From: Mycolicibacterium vaccae NBRC 14118 = CIP 105934
GTDB taxonomy: Bacteria; Actinomycetota; Actinomycetes; Mycobacteriales; Mycobacteriaceae
Direction: 5' to 3'
Assembly (NCBI RefSeq): GCF_001552715.1
Contig: NZ_BCRS01000024.1
Location: 1-46,069 of the forward strand
Length of the DNA stretch: 46,069 nt
In this document: positions 1 to 6,964 of the stretch, piece after piece
Layout: each line of letters begins with the position of its first letter
Position numbering within the stretch: the first letter of the stretch is position 1
Translations under genes and position numbers: made by a program
Notes under the pieces: model-generated
Databases searched by the model: none
Told to the model about the DNA's origin: nothing
Seen by the model: the letters and a program-made list of their open reading frames with translations, nothing else

Positions 1-831
1 CGCGATCGGCTCGTAACGCAGACGGGCGCCCGCCTCGTTGAGCCGCCAGCACAGGTCGACGTCCTCCCCGGAGACCAGCGACTCGTCGAAGCCGCCGACC
101 TCCAGCAGCGCGGTGCGCCTGCAGATGATCGCGGCGCTGGGCACGTAGGACACGTTCCCGAACGGGATCACCGGTGCCTCGCGCACGCCGAGGTCCAGCG
201 ACGAGCGCACGGCCTCGTACCGGGCGACGACACTGTCGGACGGGTTCAGCGCGACGATGCGCGGCGCGACCAGGGCCACCGCCGGGTCGCAGAAATGGCC
301 GAGCAACGCTTCGAGCCAGCCCTTGCGGGGGACGACGTCGGAGTCCAGGAACGCGACCAGATCGGTGGTGCAGGACGCCAGCCCGGTGTTGCGGGCGGCT
401 GCGGGTCCCCTGCTGGTGTCGTGGCGCAGCACGCAGACGTCGCACCGCATCGACGCGAAGTCCGACTCGGCCACCGGCACGGCCGAGCCGTCGTCGACAA
501 TCACGACCCGCAGCCCGCGCAGCGCGGCGACCAGCCGACCCAGGCCGGAAGCGTTGTCGCGCACCGGGATCACCACCGTGACGTCACGGTGCGACGGTCC
601 GCTGAGCGGGCGCGGATGGGCAACGGTGGCGTCGAGCAGGGTGCGCGCCAGCTGCGCGCTGACCGCGTCGTGCACTTCGAGCCTGCCGCCGTTGAGCATG
701 GTCTGCGCGGCGGGGGCAAGCCGGAGCAGACGCGTCGGCGAACCGCCGAGCAGGGCGGCGCCCTCGCCGAGCACCCGCACCCGCCGGTCCACCTGGACTG
801 CGAACCCGTCCGGAAGCCGTGGCCCCGTCAC
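1..831 (-). CDS. mftF: Mycofactocin glycosyltransferase MftF (N-terminal 277 codons; cut by window edge)
   Basis: A GT-A fold family 2 glycosyltransferase. In mycobacteria MftF adds a beta-1,4-glucose chain to the maturing mycofactocin cofactor. The visible part opens with a short N-terminal region ([17 protein letters not shown]), and the transferase core starts near residue 85 ([12 protein letters not shown], then VIVDDGSA). The DXD-type motif [12 protein letters not shown] and the acceptor-side [11 protein letters not shown] stretch follow. The GTG start at 831 overlaps the TGA of mftE in a GTGA arrangement, which points to translational coupling. The family is about 470 residues, so roughly 190 residues, normally membrane-associated, lie left of the window. 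Position after mftE matches the standard mft gene order. The GTG start was chosen because it aligns with known MftF N-termini. Confidence 0.93.
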   Translation of the reverse strand, partial: MTGPRLPDGFAVQVDRRVRVLGEGAALLGGSPTRLLRLAPAAQTMLNGGRLEVHDAVSAQLARTLLDATVAHPRPLSGPSHRDVTVVIPVRDNASGLGRLVAALRGLRVVIVDDGSAVPVAESDFASMRCDVCVLRHDTSRGPAAARNTGLASCTTDLVAFLDSDVVPRKGWLEALLGHFCDPAVALVAPRIVALNPSDSVVARYEAVRSSLDLGVREAPVIPFGNVSYVPSAAIICRRTALLEVGGFDESLVSGEDVDLCWRLNEAGARLRYEPIA

Positions 832-1583
832 GTCAGCATCCCCACGCGGTCCGGTGCCCAGCGGCGAACCCGCCCCGCACACGCGTCGACCATCTCGGCA
901 AAGATCCTCTCCCCCTCCTCCGCGGTCGCGGTGGTGGGATCCCCCAGAATCCCCAGCGAACTCACCGCGGCCACTCCCCCTCGCCGCATCTGCGGCATCA
1001 GCTCAGACAGCGGCGCCCGGTTGCCCGGCACCAGCTCATCCTGCCTCACCGCGTCCGGCGAAATATGTAGCAATACGGATGTTTCGGTATGACCGGCATG
1101 CGCATCGGCATTGCTGGACACACAGGACGACCATCCCACATCCCGGCTCTCGTCGCGCAGCAGGCCCACGGCACGGCGCAGCGCCTCGACGTTACCGCCG
1201 TGGCCGTTGACGAACACGATCCGCGAGGCCCAGCGGCACGCGGATCGGGCGAACTCGGTCAGCAGCTGGGCCAGCACGGCGGTGCCGACCGAGACGGTGC
1301 CCGGGAAGCCCTCGTGCTCCCCGCTGGCCCCGTAGCCGATGGCAGGCGCGATCACCCACTCCGGCGAGTCCCCGGCCCGCAGCCGGGTGATGAGAGCCTC
1401 CGCGACGGCGGAGGCGATGCGGGTGTCGGTGTCCAACGGAAGATGGGGTCCGTGTTGCTCGAGGGAACCGACTGGAACGACCAATGCGGGCATCTGCTGG
1501 GTCAAAGAGTCGTGCAGCTGCCTCGACGTTGAGTTCCCGAGCTCACGGGGGAAGACCACGCGACGATGGTAGGCCGAATTCAC
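828..1583 (-). CDS. mftE: Mycofactocin precursor peptide peptidase MftE (creatininase family)
   Basis: A metal-dependent amidohydrolase of the creatininase family. After MftC has modified the MftA C-terminus, MftE releases the Val-Tyr derived unit (AHDP). Metal ligands of the family are visible: E42, H44 and D51 in [15 protein letters not shown]128 in FVNGHGGN, and the HAGHTETS stretch near 162-169 with E167. The length of 251 residues is normal. The reading frame is open well upstream of 1583, but the GTG at 1583 (VNSAYHRRV) aligns with mycobacterial MftE starts, and the upstream extension has no family similarity. A 101-base gap without recognisable signals separates it from mftD, unlike the tight joints elsewhere in the cluster. 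Confidence 0.93.
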   Translation of the reverse strand: MNSAYHRRVVFPRELGNSTSRQLHDSLTQQMPALVVPVGSLEQHGPHLPLDTDTRIASAVAEALITRLRAGDSPEWVIAPAIGYGASGEHEGFPGTVSVGTAVLAQLLTEFARSACRWASRIVFVNGHGGNVEALRRAVGLLRDESRDVGWSSCVSSNADAHAGHTETSVLLHISPDAVRQDELVPGNRAPLSELMPQMRRGGVAAVSSLGILGDPTTATAEEGERIFAEMVDACAGRVRRWAPDRVGMLT

Positions 1584-1684
1584 CTGCCGTGCGCCGGATG
1601 TTGGGTCATGCGAAGCAACTGATTTACCGAACTGGGCCGGGGGCCGGTCGCGCAAACACACCAGCCCCCTGTGCCCCGCCCGTA

Positions 1685-2860
1685 TCAGACCCCGAGAGTC
1701 CTGGTGAAACCCTCCGGGACCAGGATGTCCTCGCGGGTCAGTTCGTGGATCGAGGATTTGCCCAAACCCATCAGCGCTGAGTCGATACCACCGCGCAGGA
1801 TGTCGAGCACATTCTCGACGCCAGCCTGTCCGTTGGCCGCCAGGCCCCACAGATAGGCGCGGCCGATCATCACGGCCCTGGCTCCCAGAGCAACGGCTTT
1901 GACCACGTCGCTGCCGCGCCGGATCCCGCCGTCCAGCAAAACCTCGACCTGGTCGCCGACAGCATCGGCGATGGCCGGCAGGCAGCGGATCGCCGCGGGT
2001 GTGCCGTCGATGTTGTTGCCGCCGTGGTTGGACACGGTGATCGCCGAAACACCGGCATCCACAGCGCGTTTGGCGTCATCGACACGCACCGTGCCCTTGA
2101 GCAGGAACGGTCCACCCCACTGCTCGCGCAGCCAGGCGACGTCTTCCCAGGTCGGAGGCGGAGTGCCCATCCACTGGCCGTAGGCCTCGAAAAAGGTCGG
2201 ACCCGCCTCACCGATGCGGCCCTGGTTGGGCACCCGCAGGTCCGGTGGACGCAGATTCTTGGCGAAGCTGAAGAACCAGCGCGGCTTCGTGATGACCTCC
2301 GGCGACATTCGCAGCATGGTCTTGAGATCCATCTGCTCCGGGATCTTCGGGCTACCCCAGTCCCGTCCGTGCGCGAAGCTCCAGTCGGTGGTCAGGATCA
2401 GGCCCTTGGCACCGGCCGCCCTGGCGCGCTCCATGCGCGCGAGGATCTCGTCGCGGCTGCCCAGCCAGTAGATCTGGAAGAAGATCTTGTCGTTGACCGC
2501 CGTGACCTCCTCCATCGGCTTGCTCGCGAACGAGGACAGGCCCATCGCGGTGCCGCGCGCAGCGGCCGCGCGTGCCACCGCCACCTCACCGTCCGGGTCG
2601 ATGGCCTGCACGCCGGTCGGCGAGATGATCACCGGCAGCGAAATATCCTGCCCCATCACCGTTGTCGACATCTCGCGCTTCTCGGTGGCGCCGATGACAT
2701 GCGGGGCGAAGCCGAGTTCGGCGAACGACTCGACGTTGTCGGAAACGGTCACGCCCTTCTCGCTCGCCGAGATCAGCGAGGAGTAGGCGGATTTCGGCAG
2801 CCGCTTCTTCGCCCGCTGCTGGGCGATGGCGACGGTTTCGAACCAGGTATCACGTGCCAT
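1685..2860 (-). CDS. mftD: Pre-mycofactocin synthase MftD (FMN-dependent alpha-hydroxy acid oxidase family)
   Basis: A 391-residue flavoenzyme of the lactate dehydrogenase/glycolate oxidase family, historically called lldD1 in M. tuberculosis. In the mycofactocin pathway it oxidatively deaminates AHDP to pre-mycofactocin, the redox-active form. Family features are all present: the FMN-phosphate and catalytic region LLKGTV (K255), the catalytic histidine H279 in ITVSNHGGNNIDG, LLDGGIRRGSDV at 308-319 and MIGRAYLWGL at 331-340. Its ATG lies only 3 bases below the mftC stop, so it probably depends on coupled translation. No strong Shine-Dalgarno is seen there. Confidence 0.95.
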   Translation of the reverse strand: MARDTWFETVAIAQQRAKKRLPKSAYSSLISASEKGVTVSDNVESFAELGFAPHVIGATEKREMSTTVMGQDISLPVIISPTGVQAIDPDGEVAVARAAAARGTAMGLSSFASKPMEEVTAVNDKIFFQIYWLGSRDEILARMERARAAGAKGLILTTDWSFAHGRDWGSPKIPEQMDLKTMLRMSPEVITKPRWFFSFAKNLRPPDLRVPNQGRIGEAGPTFFEAYGQWMGTPPPTWEDVAWLREQWGGPFLLKGTVRVDDAKRAVDAGVSAITVSNHGGNNIDGTPAAIRCLPAIADAVGDQVEVLLDGGIRRGSDVVKAVALGARAVMIGRAYLWGLAANGQAGVENVLDILRGGIDSALMGLGKSSIHELTREDILVPEGFTRTLGV

Positions 2861-2863
2861 GGG

Positions 2864-4051
2864 TTACACAGGACTTTCGTTGCAGAACTTCTTCGGAGGA
2901 ACGGTCAGAAGTGTGAGCGGGATGGGGCCCTTGGGTGTGCGGCCGCCGGAGCGCGAGTGGTCCACGCTGGATTTCGGCTTGTCGCGTTCCAGCGCCAGCG
3001 CCGGCTCACCGTAGCCCTGGACGCACTCGGGATCAGGGCCGTCCAGCGGCAGGCCCGTGAAGAACTTGGCGGCCATGCAGCCGCCGCGGCAGGCGTCGTA
3101 GTGGTTGCACCCGCTGCAGGCGCCGGCCGACTGCGGCTCGCGTAACTCGCGGAACAGTTCCGAGTTCTGCCACACGTCTTGGAAGCCATTGCTGGTGAGA
3201 ATGTTTCCGGCCAGGAACTTGTCGTGGATGGCGAACGGGCAGGCGTAGACGTCGCCCACCGGGTCGATCAGGCAGACCACGCGCCCCGCACCGCACAGGT
3301 TCAGGCCTGCCAGCGCGCCGGGCTCACCCAGCCCCGACAGATGGAAGAACGAGTCACCCGTGAGCACCCGCTCGCCGCGGGCGACCAGCCAGTCGTAGAG
3401 CTGGACCTGCTGGGCCGGCGTCGGGTGCAGGTCGTCCCACACGTCGGCGCCGCGGCCCGACGGGCGCAGTCGGGTGATGCGCAGCGTGGCGCCGTAGTTG
3501 TCGGCCAGCGCCTTGAAGTCGTCGAGCTGGTCGATGTTGTGACGGGTGACCACCACCGAGATCTTGGCGTCCTTGAAGCCCGCCTCTTTGAGGTTCTCCA
3601 GGGCACGGATCGCCATCGCGAACGAACCCGGGCCGCGGACCGCGTCGTTGACCTCGGCGGTGGCGCCGTCGAGCGAGATCTGCACGTCGACGTAGTCACT
3701 GGCGGCCAGTTTGGCGGCCACCTCTTTGTTGATCCGAACCCCGTTGGTGGAGAACTTCACCCCGACGTGGTGCTCGGTCGCGTAGTCGACGAGCTCCCAG
3801 AAGTCGCTGCGCACAGTGGGTTCTCCGCCACCGATGTTCACATAGAACACCTGCATGCGTTCGAGCTCGTCGATGATGTCCTTGCACTGCTGGGTGGACA
3901 GCTCGCGCGGGTCGCGCTTGCCCGACGAGGACAGGCAGTGCACGCAGGACAGGTTGCACGCGTAGGTGAGCTCCCACGTCAGGCAGATGGGTGCGTCCAG
4001 GCCGCGCTCGAACTGGTCGACGAGCCGGGGTACGGGTGCGGCGAGCGTCAT
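2864..4051 (-). CDS. mftC: Mycofactocin radical SAM maturase MftC
   Basis: A radical SAM/SPASM enzyme of 395 residues. It catalyses oxidative decarboxylation of the C-terminal tyrosine of MftA and then forms the Val-Tyr lactam, acting with MftB. The radical SAM cluster motif is TYACNLSCVHC (C32, C36, C39). The SAM-binding GGGEPT follows at about 75-80. The C-terminal SPASM region is cysteine-rich, with C-x7-C followed by YACPFA, then CSGCNHYDACRGGC and a further cysteine in PECVQGYG. The ATG at 4051 is preceded by GGAGAG and overlaps the mftB stop as ATGA. The open frame extends 35 codons further upstream, but that part overlaps mftB and is not family-like. Confidence 0.96.
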   Translation of the reverse strand: MTLAAPVPRLVDQFERGLDAPICLTWELTYACNLSCVHCLSSSGKRDPRELSTQQCKDIIDELERMQVFYVNIGGGEPTVRSDFWELVDYATEHHVGVKFSTNGVRINKEVAAKLAASDYVDVQISLDGATAEVNDAVRGPGSFAMAIRALENLKEAGFKDAKISVVVTRHNIDQLDDFKALADNYGATLRITRLRPSGRGADVWDDLHPTPAQQVQLYDWLVARGERVLTGDSFFHLSGLGEPGALAGLNLCGAGRVVCLIDPVGDVYACPFAIHDKFLAGNILTSNGFQDVWQNSELFRELREPQSAGACSGCNHYDACRGGCMAAKFFTGLPLDGPDPECVQGYGEPALALERDKPKSSVDHSRSGGRTPKGPIPLTLLTVPPKKFCNESPV

Positions 4052-4338
4052 GACTTCTCTCCTGGGTCGGCGACGAGCATCTGCGACTGGACCAGCACAC
4101 CCAGCGCGTGGAAGTAGGGCGCCTGCGCGGCATCGTCGATCCCGGCGGCGCGGCAAGCGGAACGAGCGTCGGGGTGATCAGGAAGCGAGTTGATCACCTC
4201 GACGATCGTCCGGTTCTTCAGGAACGACAGCTTGCGGGTCCCGAAGTGGTAGAGCAGGGCGCCGAACGGCTCCGGCCGCACCGCCACCTGCGGGTGCAAC
4301 CGCCAGTGCCGGTCGGCGTCAAACGTCGGCGCAGTCAT
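4048..4338 (-). CDS. mftB: Mycofactocin precursor-binding chaperone MftB (PqqD-like RRE)
   Basis: A small 96-residue protein of the PqqD-like RiPP recognition element class. It binds the MftA leader and presents the peptide to MftC. The sequence starts MTAPTFDADRHWRLHP and contains the typical strand/helix stretch ALLYHFGTRKLSFLKNRTIV, followed by a helical C-terminal part ending at the mftC start. The ATG at 4338 lies 2 bases after the mftA stop, and the 3' end overlaps mftC by 4 bases. An open frame continues upstream through mftA and into mftR but has no support. Confidence 0.92.
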   Translation of the reverse strand: MTAPTFDADRHWRLHPQVAVRPEPFGALLYHFGTRKLSFLKNRTIVEVINSLPDHPDARSACRAAGIDDAAQAPYFHALGVLVQSQMLVADPGEKS

Positions 4339-4340
4339 GC

Positions 4341-4433
4341 TCAGTAGACCCCGCACATCCCGTCGATCGAGACCTCTTCGACCAGGCTCTCGGTCACCAG
4401 TTCGTCGGTCTGGGCATGCTGATTCTGATCCAT
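4341..4433 (-). CDS. mftA: Mycofactocin precursor peptide MftA (30 residues)
   Basis: The 31-codon gene encodes a peptide that begins MDQNQHAQTDELV and ends in the conserved core IDGMCGVY followed by TGA. The terminal Val-Tyr pair is the part that becomes the mycofactocin redox centre; the rest is the leader bound by MftB. The sequence is acidic in the middle (TESLVEEVSIDG), as is typical. It is the first gene of the leftward mft operon. An AAAGG stretch lies about 9 bases before the ATG. Identification rests on the exact C-terminal core and on its position directly before mftB. It is too short to be found by length alone. Confidence 0.95.
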   Translation of the reverse strand: MDQNQHAQTDELVTESLVEEVSIDGMCGVY

Positions 4434-4477
4434 GGATCTGGCCTTTCTGCTGACTGGACCCGGTAGGGTCTCGACAC

Positions 4478-4499
4478 TTGTGACGTAGGTCGCTCACAA
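4478..4499. promoter_or_regulatory. Candidate MftR operator in the mftR/mftA divergent region
   Basis: An inverted repeat TTGTGA-N10-TCACAA sits roughly midway between the mftA start (4433) and the mftR start (4535), within a 101-base divergent region. Its size suits a TetR-family dimer, and an AT-rich ATATGG follows directly. The arms are seen directly; assignment to MftR is inferred from position, since TetR regulators usually bind their own divergent promoter. Confidence 0.5.
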
Positions 4500-4534
4500 T
4501 ATGGCATCGAGTGCAGAAACGGAAGAGGGGGCAG

Positions 4535-5149
4535 ATGGGCGCCGCAAAAGCGCGGGTGGGCCGCCGCCGGTCGACGAGCTTCGCGCACCTCAGCGATGTC
4601 GCGCTGGACCTGTTCATGGCGCGCGGGTTCGACGACGTCAGCGTCGACGACGTCGCGGCCGCGGCCGGCATCGCCCGCCGGACCCTGTTCCGCTACTACC
4701 CGTCCAAGAGCGCGCTGCCCTGGGGCGACTTCGACGCCCACCTCGGGCACATGCGGGAACTGCTCGACGAGTTCGGCCCAGGCGTGCCGATCCGCGACGC
4801 GCTGCGCACCGCGCTGCTGGCGTTCAACGACTTCGACGACCCCGAACGGCACCGGCAGCGGATGCGGCTGATCCTGGAGACCGAAGCGCTGCAGGCCTAT
4901 TCGATGACGATGTATGCGGGGTGGCGGGCGGTGATCGCAGCCTTCGTGGCCCGCAGGCTGGGAGTCGAGCCGGCGCACCTGATGCCGCAGACGGTGGCGT
5001 GGACGATGCTCGCGGTGTCCCTGTCGGCCTACGAGCACTGGCTGGCCGACGAGTCGGTGGCGCTGCCGGTCGCGCTGGGCGAGTCGTTCGACATGCTGTC
5101 GTCCGGTCTGGCCGGTCTGGAAACTGGGGTGTCGGAGTTCGGCGCCTGA
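4535..5149 (+). CDS. mftR: Mycofactocin system TetR-family regulator MftR
   Basis: A 204-residue TetR/AcrR regulator that controls the mycofactocin operon. The N-terminus carries RVGRRRS and the helix-turn-helix [22 protein letters not shown] then [19 protein letters not shown], which is characteristic of MftR. A ligand-binding helical domain follows ([25 protein letters not shown] region, then [20 protein letters not shown]). The ATG at 4535 was chosen over an in-frame ATG at 4511 because GAGGGGG lies just before it and the N-terminus then matches known MftR proteins. The gene is divergent from mftA. The ECF sigma gene starts 16 bases after its stop, so co-transcription with that pair is possible. 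Confidence 0.93.
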   Translation: MGAAKARVGRRRSTSFAHLSDVALDLFMARGFDDVSVDDVAAAAGIARRTLFRYYPSKSALPWGDFDAHLGHMRELLDEFGPGVPIRDALRTALLAFNDFDDPERHRQRMRLILETEALQAYSMTMYAGWRAVIAAFVARRLGVEPAHLMPQTVAWTMLAVSLSAYEHWLADESVALPVALGESFDMLSSGLAGLETGVSEFGA

Positions 5150-5165
5150 AGGCGACGATAGAGGT

Positions 5166-5690
5166 GTGAGCGCCCAACCGGACGGCGAGCACGCTCCGCG
5201 GGCACTGCTCGCGCTGTACGACGAGGCTCTGCCGGCGGTCTACGGCTACTTCGTCAGGCGCTGCGGTGACCGCGGGGCGGCCGAGGACCTGACGTCGGAG
5301 ACCTTCCTGGCGGCGATGGATGCTGCGCGCAAACCGTCACCGCCGGAACTGACGGTGCCGTGGCTCATCGGGGTGGCACGGCACAAGCTGGCCGACCACT
5401 ACCGGCGGCGGCATGACCGGCACTCGGTGCCGATGGCTGAGCCACCCGAACCGGCCGACCCCGAGGACACCTGGGACGCGGAACTGAACCGCATCGTCGC
5501 CGAGCAGGTGCTGGCCCGGCTGCCCGCGCACCACCGCACCGTGCTGGCGCTGCGCTACATGGACGACTGCTCGGTGCCGGAGTGCGCCGAGTTGATCGGG
5601 CGCACGGTCCACGCGACCGAGGCGCTGCTCGTGCGCGCCCGGCGCGCGTTCCGAGCCGCGTACCCGCAACCGGAAGGAGGACGGCCGTGA
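5166..5690 (+). CDS. ECF (sigma-70 family) RNA polymerase sigma factor
   Basis: A 174-residue group IV sigma factor. Region 2 is seen as YDEALPAVYGYFVRRCG, then AAEDLTSETFLAAMDAA, with LIGVARHKLADHYRRR forming the region 2.4 end. Region 4 follows as [20 protein letters not shown] and ECAELIGRTVHATEALLVRARRAF, containing the helix-turn-helix. It uses a GTG start at 5166. Its stop overlaps the next gene's GTG (GTGA), so the two are translated together. No classical zinc-binding anti-sigma gene lies next to it; the partner encodes a VOC protein with a short N-terminal extension, which is the likeliest regulatory partner. Which ECF group it belongs to was not determined. Confidence 0.9.
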   Translation: MSAQPDGEHAPRALLALYDEALPAVYGYFVRRCGDRGAAEDLTSETFLAAMDAARKPSPPELTVPWLIGVARHKLADHYRRRHDRHSVPMAEPPEPADPEDTWDAELNRIVAEQVLARLPAHHRTVLALRYMDDCSVPECAELIGRTVHATEALLVRARRAFRAAYPQPEGGRP

Positions 5691-6964
5691 CCGGATACGA
5701 CCCGCTCGACGTGCTGCGCGCCGGCGACCTCCCCGTCGCACCGGATCAGGGGTTCGCGCGGCGCCTGCGGGCCCGGCTCGAGTCCGCGGCCGATCTCTTC
5801 GAACAGCAACCCGACCGAACCCAAGGAGTGACCATGAGCGGAACCGATACTGCCATCGCCGAACTCACCCGGCCGGCGCCGGTGGTGCACGGTGCGGCCG
5901 TGCCCTATCTCACCGTCGCCGACGCCCGCGCCGCCATCGACTGGTACATCGACGTATTCGGCGCCGCGCTGGCCGGCGATCCGGTCGAGATGGACGACGG
6001 CCGAATTGGGCACGCCGAACTGTCGCTGGCCGGCGGCGTGCTCTACCTGGCCGATGAGTACCCCGAGATCGGGCTGAAAGCGCCTTCCCCGCAAGCGGTC
6101 TCGGTGAGCCTGATGGTCACGGTGACAGACACCGATGCCGCGTTGCGGCGCGCCCGCGACGGGGGTGCGCACATCCAGCGCGAGCCGTACGAGAATTACG
6201 GCGCCCGAAACGCCGCACTGGTCGACCCGTTCGGGCACCGATGGATGCTCACCGGCCCGGTGACCGGCGCCGTCGTGCCGATCCAGCACGGTGACGTCGG
6301 GTTCGTTTCGGTGTGGACGCCGGACGCGCAACTCGCGGCGGCGTTCTACGGCCGCGTGCTCGGCTGGGAGGTCGACGCCGCGACCCAGACGGTGACCAAC
6401 GTCGGTCAGCGCATCGGCCTGGCGTCGGCAGACCGACAGACGCTGTTCTGCTGCTACGCGGTGACCGACCTGGACGGCGCGCGGGACAGCATCGTGTCCG
6501 GCGGCGGATCCGTCGGCGCGGTCGAGCGGCTGGGTTTCGGTGACGTGCTGCGCGCCACCGACTCTCAGGGCGCCGAGTTCGGCGTGTACGTCCCGAATCA
6601 GGTGGAACCGAGGCCGCTGCTGAACGGCGGCGGGCCCGGCGAGCTGTCCTATATCACCTACGAGGTGCCGGATTCGGCCGAGTTCAGAGCGTTCTACAGC
6701 AGGGTGTTGTTCTGGACGTTCTCGCCCGGGCGGGTCGCCGACGGCTGGGAAATCGAAGGGACCCGTCCGATGTCGGGTGCCGCGGGCGGCAGTACGACTG
6801 CCGTCACCGTGCCGATGTGGACCGTGGACGACATCGACGCGGCGGTGGCGCGGGTGCGCGAGGCGGGCGGCACCGTGATCGATGAGCCGTCGCAGCAGTC
6901 CTACGGGAAGTCCGCGCTGTGCACCGATGATCAGGGGACCCGCTTCTACCTCGGCGAGCTCTAG
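5687..6964 (+). CDS. Three-domain VOC (glyoxalase/bleomycin-resistance fold) protein, sigma-linked
   Basis: A 425-residue protein built of three VOC-type units. Unit 1 runs from about residue 71 (VPYLTVADARAAIDWYIDVF) to FGHRWMLTGPV. Unit 2 starts near 205 (GDVGFVSVWTPDAQLAAAFY). Unit 3 starts near 322 (LSYITYEVPDSAEFRAFYSRV) and runs to the C-terminus. Units of this kind bind small molecules or metals; no substrate can be named. The first 49 residues (DPLDVLRAGDLPVAP, then FARRLRARLESAADLFEQQ) are not VOC-like and resemble a short amphipathic helix. The GTG start at 5687 has GGAAGGAGG before it and overlaps the sigma stop. A second in-frame ATG at 5834 has its own AAGGAG, so a shorter VOC-only product is possible. 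The stop shares CTAG with the convergent gene. Confidence 0.85.
   Translation: MTGYDPLDVLRAGDLPVAPDQGFARRLRARLESAADLFEQQPDRTQGVTMSGTDTAIAELTRPAPVVHGAAVPYLTVADARAAIDWYIDVFGAALAGDPVEMDDGRIGHAELSLAGGVLYLADEYPEIGLKAPSPQAVSVSLMVTVTDTDAALRRARDGGAHIQREPYENYGARNAALVDPFGHRWMLTGPVTGAVVPIQHGDVGFVSVWTPDAQLAAAFYGRVLGWEVDAATQTVTNVGQRIGLASADRQTLFCCYAVTDLDGARDSIVSGGGSVGAVERLGFGDVLRATDSQGAEFGVYVPNQVEPRPLLNGGGPGELSYITYEVPDSAEFRAFYSRVLFWTFSPGRVADGWEIEGTRPMSGAAGGSTTAVTVPMWTVDDIDAAVARVREAGGTVIDEPSQQSYGKSALCTDDQGTRFYLGEL

Noticed and set aside
828..831. Absence of mftG near the mft genes
   Set aside because: mftF is cut by the left edge of the window, and mftG normally follows it, so its presence or absence cannot be judged.
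1584..1684. The 101-base gap between mftE and mftD as a possible hidden gene or promoter
   Set aside because: No start with a ribosome-binding site, no hairpin and no promoter-like boxes were found.
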